Below, in pieces: positions 56,948 to 64,000 of a stretch of DNA of 64,000 nucleotides (position 1 is its first letter; each line of letters opens with the position of its first letter). The notes under the pieces were generated by a model. It did not search any database. It was not told the DNA's origin and saw only the letters and a program-made list of their open reading frames with translations. The stretch lies in contig JANQHB010000040.1 in the NCBI GenBank assembly GCA_028277225.1, forward strand, positions 1 to 64,000. Reading direction: 5' to 3'. The position numbers were made by a program, and so were the translations under genes. Source of the stretch: Chlorobium sp. Lineage in GTDB: Bacteria > Bacteroidota > Chlorobiia > Chlorobiales > Chlorobiaceae.

Positions 56948-57593
56948 TTGTCCTTGCTGCTTCTGCCGGATTTTCAGCCTTGAAGAATGCCGTCCCTGCA
57001 ATCAGGGCATCCGCTCCCCTTGATACAAGAACCTGTGCATTGTCAACAGTTACTCCCCCATCAACTGCGATCAGCATGCCCGGGTTGAGTTTGTTGCGCA
57101 TTTCATGAAGCAGTTCGACTTTGTCCAGCGAAGAAGGGATGAATTTCTGGCCTCCGAAACCCGGATTGACCGACATGAGCAGAACAAGGTCGAGGTCCGG
57201 CATGATCGCTTCAAGGGTTGAGACCGGTGTTGCCGGGTTGATCGAGGCACCTGCTTTTGCCCCGAGACTTTTGATGAGCTGTATGCTTCTGTGAAGATGG
57301 GCGCAGGTTTCCTGATGGACGGTTACCTGATGTGAACCCGCTTTTATGAAGTCAGGGATGTAGGTGTCCGGATCTGTTATCATGAGGTGGGTGTCGATGG
57401 TAAGGCCGGTGCACTGAGCTACAGCTTTTACGATGAACGGCCCGAACGATATGTTGGGCACGAAATGGCCGTCCATGACATCGCAGTGTAACCAGTCTGC
57501 TCCTGCTTTTTCAGCGAGCGCAACAGATTCTGCGAGTTTTGTGAAGTCCGCCGAAAGAATGGATGGCGCAAGAAGTGTAGTTGTGTTCTGCAT
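56928..57593 (-). CDS. rpe: Ribulose-phosphate 3-epimerase
   Basis: Interconverts ribulose-5-phosphate and xylulose-5-phosphate. A 221-residue TIM barrel with LLAPSILSADFTKLAESVAL, DWLHCDVMDGHFVPNISFGP, IDTHLMITDPDTYIPDFIKA, GASINPATPVSTLEAIMPDL, LVLLMSVNPGFGGQKFIPSS and LIAVDGGVTVDNAQVLVSRG. All metal and catalytic residues are seen. It lies 30 bp downstream of the outer-membrane gene in the same direction. Confidence 0.96.
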   Translation of the reverse strand: MQNTTTLLAPSILSADFTKLAESVALAEKAGADWLHCDVMDGHFVPNISFGPFIVKAVAQCTGLTIDTHLMITDPDTYIPDFIKAGSHQVTVHQETCAHLHRSIQLIKSLGAKAGASINPATPVSTLEAIMPDLDLVLLMSVNPGFGGQKFIPSSLDKVELLHEMRNKLNPGMLIAVDGGVTVDNAQVLVSRGADALIAGTAFFKAENPAEAARTIKSASR

Positions 57594-57623
57594 GGTGTAG
57601 GTGTGTTGACTGTCTGATTGTTG

Positions 57624-59807
57624 CTAAAATGCTTCCCCGATACCGAAGTTGAACGTGAAATCCTCTATATCCAAATTGCCGGCTTGCCACTTGTTGCTCA
57701 TGGTGGGATCGTAAAGCTTGTATCCGAAATCGAAGCGGAACGGTCCAATCGGTGAACCGAGCCGCAGACCTACACCCGCATCCCAGGCAAAATCGGTGTA
57801 GAGGGATTTGAATGTCATTGCATAGGGTCCGCTACGGTCCCATATGTTTCCGATATCGGTAAACAAGGCAATACCTGACGGCTGGCCGAACAGTTTGAAG
57901 AATTTTACACGGTACTCGAGGTTAGCTTCTACTTTTATGTCAGCACCGAGGGTTGCCGATGCACTGCTTGGGTTGTCGGCAGGTCCAAGCGTGTTGAAGA
58001 GCCAGCCTCGCATACTGTTGGGGCCGCCGGCGTAAAACCGGCGATCGTCGGGAGTTGCATTCGCCTTGCCGTAAGGAGTCATCGCGCCTAGAAAAATCCT
58101 GCCTGCAATCTGTTGTGTTTCGGTGATATCCCGGTTGAAGGTAAACTGGCCGCTGGCTTTGACAAACTGCGAATAAGGGGTTCCCAGTATCTGGGGATCT
58201 TCATCGGTAAAGCCATTATAACTTTTTGTGTCAAGATATTTGTCTATCAGGTAGACAAGGCCTCCGACTTCCTCCAGGCTGATATTCCAGGTATAGGTTG
58301 TTTTCCGGTCAGGATCATCCTGGTTTGAATCGTAGTACTGGAGACGGAATCCCTGGTTGAGATTGGTCTGCAGCAGGCTGTCAAGACTTCCGGCTACATC
58401 GGAGGGATTGGAAGGATCGACGCCGATATTTTCGGCAAGGTCAGTGATGAACAGTTCTCTGAAGCCGTCAAGTGAGTCTTTCTTGACCATTTCGATCTCG
58501 AAGAAATCGAAATTCAGTCGCGAAGAAGGCGAGAGTTGAGCGTTGTAGCTCAGACGAAGCAGCCCTTTCTGGTTGTCAAGAAGGATCGGTAGCCGGGATC
58601 GGGAATATTCCAGGGTTCCTGTATAGTAGTTTCCTGGATGCTTCGGTGCAGGTTTTGAAATGTTTGCCGATATGCCGAGTTCGTAGGGGCGGTATTTCTT
58701 ATAGAGGCTTTCATCGATGTTTTTCAAAAGGTCGTTGGAACTGCTCAGCTGCGTTCCGAAATCGGTTTTGAAGATGAGGTTTTCTCCTCCGCCAAAAAGG
58801 TTGCTGTTTTCAAAGGAGACGGCGCCACCAAGAAAAAGACTTCCGTAACGGTTGTCGAAAAAGAGTCTCGGTTCAACCAGGTATCTGGGTTTCGGTTCAA
58901 GATGAAGGGAGGTGTAGAGTTTTCCTGCCCTGACCGAGTCTTTCCTGATGAAGACCGATGAAAAAACATTGGTCGACCCAAAATTCTGAAGTGTTTTTCT
59001 CTCCTTCGATTGCTGTGTGATGTTCCCTGATCGAACAGCTGTATAGTTCCTGATGAGTTTGCGCGAGAGTTTGGGGCGTCCCTGAAACGTGATGCTCAGG
59101 GAATCCTCCTGGAATGTTTCCCGGACCGGCAGGCTTTTGTCCCTGTCATGGACGAAAACGGCAACAGGACCATAGGAGAGTTTTTGCGGAAGAAATGTAT
59201 GGAGCTGCATTCCTGCAAGGCTGGCGGTTGTGTCGATCTGGATGCGGATACTGTCTTCATGCATGAATGAATAGCCGTATTCCCTGAAGAAATTGACGGT
59301 CCTGTTCCTTTCATCGATGAGGTGGTCGACAGTGAAGATTGAATCCTTTTTCAGGAGGGTGTCGTCGAGGTATCGCTTTTTCAGTTCGGAGGGAAGTGCC
59401 TCCAGCCCGGTATGGCTTATGGAATCGATTCTTGCCGGTGTGTTTTCCGTGATGGAGATGCTGAGGGAGATCCTGTTCTTCCTGTCAGGCTCCGAAATAT
59501 CAGCGTCGACTGTGGCGAGAAAATATCCTTTGAAGGTATAGAGTTTTCTGATCAGGGCGAGGTCGCGGGAGAAGAGTTCCCCGATAAAGGGTTCTTTTTT
59601 CGAAGTGGAAATAATGTCCAGGATTTCGTCCCTGGTGATAACCTTGTTGCCGGATATCGAAATACGTTTGACAACTACCGGTTGCGGGGCATCGGTATCG
59701 TTTTCAGAGCTGGCTATGCACGATGCAGGCGGATAGGACTGGACCAGAACTGCAAGGAAGAGAAGTGTCGTGCAAAGCCGGAAAAATGCTGTATGTACAA
59801 TAAACAC
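57624..59807 (-). CDS. OMP85/BamA-superfamily outer-membrane protein, TamL-like
   Basis: A 727-residue outer-membrane assembly factor. A signal peptide (residues ~1-30, FFRLCTTLLFLAVLVQS) is followed by POTRA-type repeats (KRISISGNKVITRDEILDII; ARIDSISHTGLEALPSELKK; an N-terminal EYGYSFMHEDSIRI segment). A 16-strand-type barrel carries the conserved YAGGPNSMRGW motif (the (V/I)RG(F/Y)-region of strand 14 loop L6), and the ending is FTFNFGIGEAF. A domain order of this kind with few POTRAs resembles TamL of Bacteroidota/Chlorobiota rather than BamA itself. No tamB gene is in the window. It is in a run DUF2795-tamL-rpe. Confidence 0.88.
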   Translation of the reverse strand: MFIVHTAFFRLCTTLLFLAVLVQSYPPASCIASSENDTDAPQPVVVKRISISGNKVITRDEILDIISTSKKEPFIGELFSRDLALIRKLYTFKGYFLATVDADISEPDRKNRISLSISITENTPARIDSISHTGLEALPSELKKRYLDDTLLKKDSIFTVDHLIDERNRTVNFFREYGYSFMHEDSIRIQIDTTASLAGMQLHTFLPQKLSYGPVAVFVHDRDKSLPVRETFQEDSLSITFQGRPKLSRKLIRNYTAVRSGNITQQSKERKTLQNFGSTNVFSSVFIRKDSVRAGKLYTSLHLEPKPRYLVEPRLFFDNRYGSLFLGGAVSFENSNLFGGGENLIFKTDFGTQLSSSNDLLKNIDESLYKKYRPYELGISANISKPAPKHPGNYYTGTLEYSRSRLPILLDNQKGLLRLSYNAQLSPSSRLNFDFFEIEMVKKDSLDGFRELFITDLAENIGVDPSNPSDVAGSLDSLLQTNLNQGFRLQYYDSNQDDPDRKTTYTWNISLEEVGGLVYLIDKYLDTKSYNGFTDEDPQILGTPYSQFVKASGQFTFNRDITETQQIAGRIFLGAMTPYGKANATPDDRRFYAGGPNSMRGWLFNTLGPADNPSSASATLGADIKVEANLEYRVKFFKLFGQPSGIALFTDIGNIWDRSGPYAMTFKSLYTDFAWDAGVGLRLGSPIGPFRFDFGYKLYDPTMSNKWQAGNLDIEDFTFNFGIGEAF

Positions 59808-59825
59808 ACGTGCCGTGTCGGTCTC

Positions 59826-60053
59826 CTAGTTTATGGGTTCTTCATCCCCATAGCAGAAATCTTCGTCTGTCGGATAGTCAGGCCAGATTTCTTCAAGGCT
59901 TTCATATAATTCGTCGCTGTCAGGCAGGTCGGTCAGGTTGTCGATGACGGCCTGGGGTGCCCCTGTACGATTCGCGAAGTCAATCAGTTCATCTTTTGTC
60001 GCGGGCCATGGTGCATCGGCAATATACCTTGCAAGGTCCAGGTTCCAGAACAT
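59826..60053 (-). CDS. DUF2795 small protein
   Basis: A 75-residue acidic protein matching the DUF2795 family: LARYIADAPWPATKDELIDF, then ANRTGAPQAVIDNLTDLPD and EEIWPDYPTDEDF. It is soluble and likely helical. The family function is unknown. It is encoded 18 bp upstream of the TamL-like gene, so it is first in that transcript. Confidence 0.85.
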   Translation of the reverse strand: MFWNLDLARYIADAPWPATKDELIDFANRTGAPQAVIDNLTDLPDSDELYESLEEIWPDYPTDEDFCYGDEEPIN

Positions 60054-60305
60054 ACGGTTTCAGCTGTTAATTCAGGTTTTTGTTACAGGCGCAATGCTTG
60101 CTGCAAACAGGTGTAAGAAGAAAGGTGACCGTAACCGGTTTGCGGCCGGGTTCATGAACGATAGCTGTATCTTCCTGAATTCACGCAAAGAGCGAAAGGA
60201 TCACCCCCCGGTTTTCCCGGCAAGAATGCAGTTATACAGGCCGTCTTTCAATAAATTTCGAAAATATAAAAAAAGTTTTGTGTTCGTCAATACAGCCATA
60301 GGCTA

Positions 60306-63074
60306 TCAGTGAGCGTCCAGCCAGTTTTTTCCTGTTCCGGTTTCAACGTCGACCGGGACACTCTTCAGGCCGCATTCTTCGGCCGCTTTTTTCATGCAAT
60401 CGGTGACGATTGACCTGAGAGATTCCTTTTCATGTTCAGTGGTCTCAAAAACAAGTTCATCATGGACCTGCAGGAGCATGGTGGACTGGAGGCCGCGTGT
60501 TTTTAGTTCTTCTGCAGTAAGGCTCATTGCACGCTTGATGATGTCTGCGGCTGTTCCCTGGATAGGGGTGTTCATAGCTGCCCGTTCCGCTGCCATTCTG
60601 ATATTGCGGTTCCTGCTGCTGATAGTATCGATATATCGCCGTCTGCCGATCAGCGTGGTGACATACCCTTTTTCGGCGGTATCGCTGATTATCTGTTTCA
60701 GGGCATTGAAAAGATCGGGGTATTTCGACGTATATGTTTCTATGATGGATCTTGCTTCCTTTTGAGGGATATTCAGTCTCTGTGCCAGACCAAACGGCTG
60801 AAGGCCGTAGAGTATGCCGAAATTGACCTCTTTTGCCTTTCGTCTCATGTCAGGGGTTATCTCTTCTGTGTCGAAGACGGTTCTGGCCGTTGCAGAATGA
60901 ATATCTTCTCCTTTCCTGAATGCTGTCACAAGCTGGGGGTCCTGTGATATCTCGGCCGCGATGCGAAGCTCGATCTGGGAATAGTCGGCCGAAAGCAGAA
61001 CGTTTTCGGGGTCTGAGGGGACGAATGCTTTCCGGATTTCCCTGCCGAGGGGCGTACGTATCGGGATGTTCTGCAGGTTGGGATTTGACGAAGAAAGCCT
61101 GCCTGTTGCTGTAATGTGCTGGTTGAACGAGGTGTGCAGTCTTCCGGTTACCGGGTTGAGCATTTTCGGGAGCGCTTCGATATAGGTGGTTTTGAGTTTA
61201 TGCAGGCTTCTGTACTCCAGGATATCCTGTGCAATCGGATGGAGGAGTGACAGCTCTTCCAGAACCCTGACATTGGTTGAATATCCTGTCTTGGTTGTTT
61301 TTTTTGCCGGAAGGCCGAGGACATTGAACAGGATATCCGCCAGCTGTTTGGGCGAGTCGATATTGAATGATGTTCCTGCTGTATCATGGATTCTTTCCGT
61401 GAGCTCTTCAAGCGCACGATTGACCGTTTCAGACGTCCGTTCAAGCTGTGCCGTGTCCAGAGCGATCCCGTTGTATTCCATCTCTGCGAGTACATCGACA
61501 AGCGGAAACTCTATGTCGCGGCACAACCGGTCCAGTTCAGGGTTTTTGTCGAGTATTCCAACCTGTTTCTGACTGAGCCTGAGCGCAATGTCTGCATCCT
61601 GGCATGCATAAGCTGTCAGGTCGTCAAGATGGACGTCCTGTATCGGGATTGCTTTTTTCCCTGTCCCGGTCAGATCAGCGTACTTTCTTGTCCTGTAGTT
61701 CAGGTGCCGTTCAGCCAGGTCGTCAAGGTTGTGTTTTTCCTCGGGATTGATGACGTAGCTGGCGATCATGGTGTCGAAAGCTACCGGAGAAAGACCTATT
61801 CCATAGTTTTTAAGGACAAGGATGTCATACTTGAGGTTTTGTCCTGTTTTGCCGATAGTTGGGTTTTCCAGCACATCCCTGAATATGGACAGGGCTTTTT
61901 CAGGTGTGAGTCCTGTTTTTGAACAGTGAATGTAGTATGCCTCTTTCGGTTGCCAGCTGAACGACATGCCGACAAGCTCCGCTTCGAGCGTGTTGAGGCT
62001 TGTAGTTTCTGTGTCGAAGGCAAAGTCCGGAAGCCTGGCCAGTTTTTTTTCAAGTTGCCGTGCGCCGTCTACGTCACCGACAAGGTGGTATGCCGGTTTT
62101 TCGACGGTTATGTCGGTGAGGTCCGGATTATGGCTGCTCTTGTTTCCGGACGGTTGAACATCTGGAAATATTCGGGGTATGCGTGTCGCGGCATTTTTCA
62201 TTTCCAGCGTGTCAAGCAGTCCGAACAATTTGTCGCCGTCCGGATCAGAACATGCAAGATCGTCAAGTCCGGGTTCAAGGGAAAGATCGGTTCTGACGGT
62301 GACAAGTTCCCTGACCAGGTCACGCCTGGTCTCGAATTCTTTCAGGCTCGATCTTGAAGCGGGAGGGAGGTCATCGAGATGGTTGAGGATAGCATTGATG
62401 CCGCCGTACGTGTTGATCAGCCTTGCGGCTGTTTTCGGGCCTATTCCTTTCGCTCCAGGAATATTGTCCGAACTGTCGCCGGTAAGCATCAGGAAGTCGA
62501 CAAAACGGTCAGGATCAACACCGAATTTTTCTTTGATCTCATCGCGGCCGAAAAGCTCCAGTTCATTTTGTCTTTTGCCGGGCTTCAGGATCGTAACCCC
62601 CTCTTGAACAAGCTGCGCGAGGTCCTTGTCAGGTGTGACAATGAAAATCTCACAGGCGGTTTCAAACTGTCTGGCGGCAGTGGCGATCAGGTCGTCAGCC
62701 TCGAATCCCGGTTGTTTGAGCAGCGGTATTCTCATCGCGTCAATAAGACTGATAATGAGATCGAGCTGCGTGATGAGGTCTTCAGGCGGTTCGGGTCTGT
62801 TAGCCTTGTATGGTTTGTAGAGCTTGTGACGGAATGTTTTTTCTGCACTGTCGAAAGCGACGGCGAGGTAATCGGGACGGTATGCTTCATGGATTTTCAA
62901 AAGCGTCATGAGAAAGCCGTAGGTGGCTCCGGTCGGGACACCTTTGCTCGTGACCATTCCGGTTCTCTGAAGGGCGAAAAACGACCGGTATACCAGCGCC
63001 ATACCGTCGAGCAGGAACAGGGTCGGTTTATTGCCGGACGCCTCGGTTTTTTCCCGGTCCTGTGAGGCGTTCAT
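60306..63074 (-). CDS. polA: DNA polymerase I
   Basis: A 922-residue family A polymerase for Okazaki-fragment processing and repair. Three domains are visible: 5'-nuclease (LFLLDGMALVYRSFFALQRT, FEADDLIATAARQFE, MLTGDSSDNIPGAKGIGPKT), an active-looking 3'-5' exonuclease (FAFDTETTSLNTLEAELVGM), and the polymerase (VLLSADYSQIELRIAAEISQ, RRKAKEVNFGILYGLQPFGL, STMLLQVHDELVFET). The start at ATG 63074 begins just before the conserved N-terminus; the open frame to 63149 overlaps pheA. It follows pheA by 28 bp. Confidence 0.97.
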   Translation of the reverse strand: MNASQDREKTEASGNKPTLFLLDGMALVYRSFFALQRTGMVTSKGVPTGATYGFLMTLLKIHEAYRPDYLAVAFDSAEKTFRHKLYKPYKANRPEPPEDLITQLDLIISLIDAMRIPLLKQPGFEADDLIATAARQFETACEIFIVTPDKDLAQLVQEGVTILKPGKRQNELELFGRDEIKEKFGVDPDRFVDFLMLTGDSSDNIPGAKGIGPKTAARLINTYGGINAILNHLDDLPPASRSSLKEFETRRDLVRELVTVRTDLSLEPGLDDLACSDPDGDKLFGLLDTLEMKNAATRIPRIFPDVQPSGNKSSHNPDLTDITVEKPAYHLVGDVDGARQLEKKLARLPDFAFDTETTSLNTLEAELVGMSFSWQPKEAYYIHCSKTGLTPEKALSIFRDVLENPTIGKTGQNLKYDILVLKNYGIGLSPVAFDTMIASYVINPEEKHNLDDLAERHLNYRTRKYADLTGTGKKAIPIQDVHLDDLTAYACQDADIALRLSQKQVGILDKNPELDRLCRDIEFPLVDVLAEMEYNGIALDTAQLERTSETVNRALEELTERIHDTAGTSFNIDSPKQLADILFNVLGLPAKKTTKTGYSTNVRVLEELSLLHPIAQDILEYRSLHKLKTTYIEALPKMLNPVTGRLHTSFNQHITATGRLSSSNPNLQNIPIRTPLGREIRKAFVPSDPENVLLSADYSQIELRIAAEISQDPQLVTAFRKGEDIHSATARTVFDTEEITPDMRRKAKEVNFGILYGLQPFGLAQRLNIPQKEARSIIETYTSKYPDLFNALKQIISDTAEKGYVTTLIGRRRYIDTISSRNRNIRMAAERAAMNTPIQGTAADIIKRAMSLTAEELKTRGLQSTMLLQVHDELVFETTEHEKESLRSIVTDCMKKAAEECGLKSVPVDVETGTGKNWLDAH

Positions 63075-63102
63075 GTCGAATGTCAGTTCAATTTGACCGT
63101 TG

Positions 63103-63942
63103 TCAGGCAACGACACCATAACTGCCCAGTACTTTGACCATTGTTGCAAATTCCCTGAGGTGGGTCAGGGCGTTAATGACGTCGGAATCGTCCAGGTGGC
63201 CTATGAAGTCTACGTAAAAGAAGTATTCGAAGGCTTTCATTCTCGACGGTCGTGACTCGATTTTCGTCAAGTCGATGTTACGGAGCGCAAATGTCGCAAG
63301 TGCCTTGAACAGGGAGCCTTGCTCGTTCGGCAGGGTGAAGACAATGGACGTTTTCTGTTTGCTGGTATCCGGTTTGTTCCTGAATTCGACCGGCCGGTTC
63401 GCGGCCTGATGGATGATGCAGAAGAACCGGGTTATATTCCATGTTTCATCGGCAAGATTTTCAAGGAATATTTTCAGACCGTACAATTCTCCGGCTCTTT
63501 TGGAGGCAATAGCGAAATCTTGCGGCCGTCCATTTTCAGCGATCATTTTTGCGCTTCCGGCGGTATCATACGCTACTTCAGGTTTGAGGTTGCGGTGCGT
63601 GGAAAAGAAATTGCGGCACTGGACGAGAGCTTGCGGGTGGGAAAACACCGTTCCGGTGACGTCAAGCGACGCATCCGAAAGGCCGAGCAGGCAGTGTTCG
63701 ACAGTGACAAACGTTTCGGCTGCAATCGTTACGGGGTGCTGCATCAGGAGGTCGTAATTGTGATGTATGCTTCCCCCCAGAGAGTTCTCGATAGGTATTA
63801 CCGCGCAGGCAACTGTTTGCTCTTCGACAGCGTGAAACGCTTTGTCAAATGTTTCGAACGGTGCCGGTTCTCCAAATCGGAGGGCGGCTATTTCACTGTA
63901 TGCGCCAGGTTCTCCCTGGTATGCGACCAGCCGGTTTGCCAT
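63103..63942 (-). CDS. pheA: Prephenate dehydratase with ACT domain
   Basis: Converts prephenate to phenylpyruvate for phenylalanine. A 279-residue monofunctional enzyme: VAYQGEPGAYSEIAALRFGE, CAVIPIENSLGGSIHHNYDL, IASKRAGELYGLKIFLENLA, and the catalytic TRF in ETWNITRFFCI. A C-terminal ACT domain (SIVFTLPNEQGSLFKALATF, then KIESRPSRMKAFEYFFYVDF) binds phenylalanine for feedback control (ESRP motif). There is no chorismate mutase domain. It is upstream of polA in one direction. Confidence 0.95.
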   Translation of the reverse strand: MANRLVAYQGEPGAYSEIAALRFGEPAPFETFDKAFHAVEEQTVACAVIPIENSLGGSIHHNYDLLMQHPVTIAAETFVTVEHCLLGLSDASLDVTGTVFSHPQALVQCRNFFSTHRNLKPEVAYDTAGSAKMIAENGRPQDFAIASKRAGELYGLKIFLENLADETWNITRFFCIIHQAANRPVEFRNKPDTSKQKTSIVFTLPNEQGSLFKALATFALRNIDLTKIESRPSRMKAFEYFFYVDFIGHLDDSDVINALTHLREFATMVKVLGSYGVVA

Positions 63943-63965
63943 TATTTTATCAGGTGATTAATTTG

Positions 63966-64000
63966 AACCTAAACTGAGTGTCCCGACAAGTCGGGATGCT
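63966..64000. repeat. Left end of a CCTAAACTGAGTG/TCCCGACAAGTCGGGA element, cut by the window edge
   Basis: AACCTAAACTGAGTG followed by TCCCGACAAGTCGGGA (63981-63996) matches the left borders of the elements at 36644 and 39339. It lies 23 bp upstream of the pheA start codon. The right end is outside the window. Confidence 0.65.

Noticed and set aside
1..64000. Search by eye for tRNA, rRNA, riboswitch and phage attachment sites
   Set aside because: No tRNA cloverleaf ends, rRNA stretches or known riboswitch cores were recognised. Short RNAs could still be missed without a covariance search.

Overview
The window looks like chromosome of a green sulfur bacterium (Chlorobiota, Chlorobium/Prosthecochloris type). 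This is an inference from gene content, with no database search. The pointers are a PPDK, a TamL-type OMP85 protein downstream of a DUF2795 gene, a split carB, a 1-Cys peroxiredoxin facing a PerR-like regulator, a DUF2249 protein, and many short palindromic repeats between genes. No rRNA, tRNA, CRISPR array, prophage or intact insertion sequence was seen.

Region 1 (1-12.9 kb) is accessory DNA. It opens with the N-terminal remnant of a group II intron reverse transcriptase. Four toxin-antitoxin loci follow: PIN/RHH, HigBA, VapBC, and Phd with a broken ParE. Next come a P2-type cation ATPase, a Fic protein flanked by two decayed vapC 3' ends, a DUF2249 protein, a small basic protein, and an AT-rich flavoprotein that looks recently acquired. 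Repeats tie this region together: a 151-bp MITE-like element, a 70-bp exact copy of the vapC 3' end, a shared fic/higA tail, and recurring GGGGAC-headed sequences that often start on a stop codon. An acetolactate synthase homologue closes the region.

Region 2 (12.8-31.3 kb) is mostly housekeeping: pepN, an orphan HTH regulator, sua5, a polyprenol/phytol kinase-like gene, ppx, a pabB-pabC fusion, and a leftward block smc-HAD-nusB-phosphatase-nth. Upstream of that block are folP, a site-2 protease and a methyltransferase.

Region 3 (31.6-47.7 kb) holds an outer-membrane protein, a lipoprotein alkaline phosphatase, a YibE/F membrane protein, alkD, an ArsR regulator with a metal permease (each preceded by a palindromic operator candidate), a HAD phosphatase, uvrA, a convergent perR/peroxiredoxin pair sharing a terminator, ppdK and an orphan ABC permease. 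An element family with ends like CCTGAACTGAGCG sits at gene boundaries here and supplies stop codons, a C-terminal tail and a ribosome-binding site.

Region 4 (47.7-64 kb) starts with repeat-rich spacers around elbB (with an unlisted 27-residue membrane ORF upstream), a sirtuin and an isochorismatase-like hydrolase. It continues with lpxK and an acyltransferase, purD-JAMM-carB(N-half)-trpC, then DUF2795-tamL-rpe, and pheA-polA.

I did not find a convincing complete new system. The best leads are the repeat-tailed toxin/Fic island in the first 13 kb and the gene-end palindromic element family.
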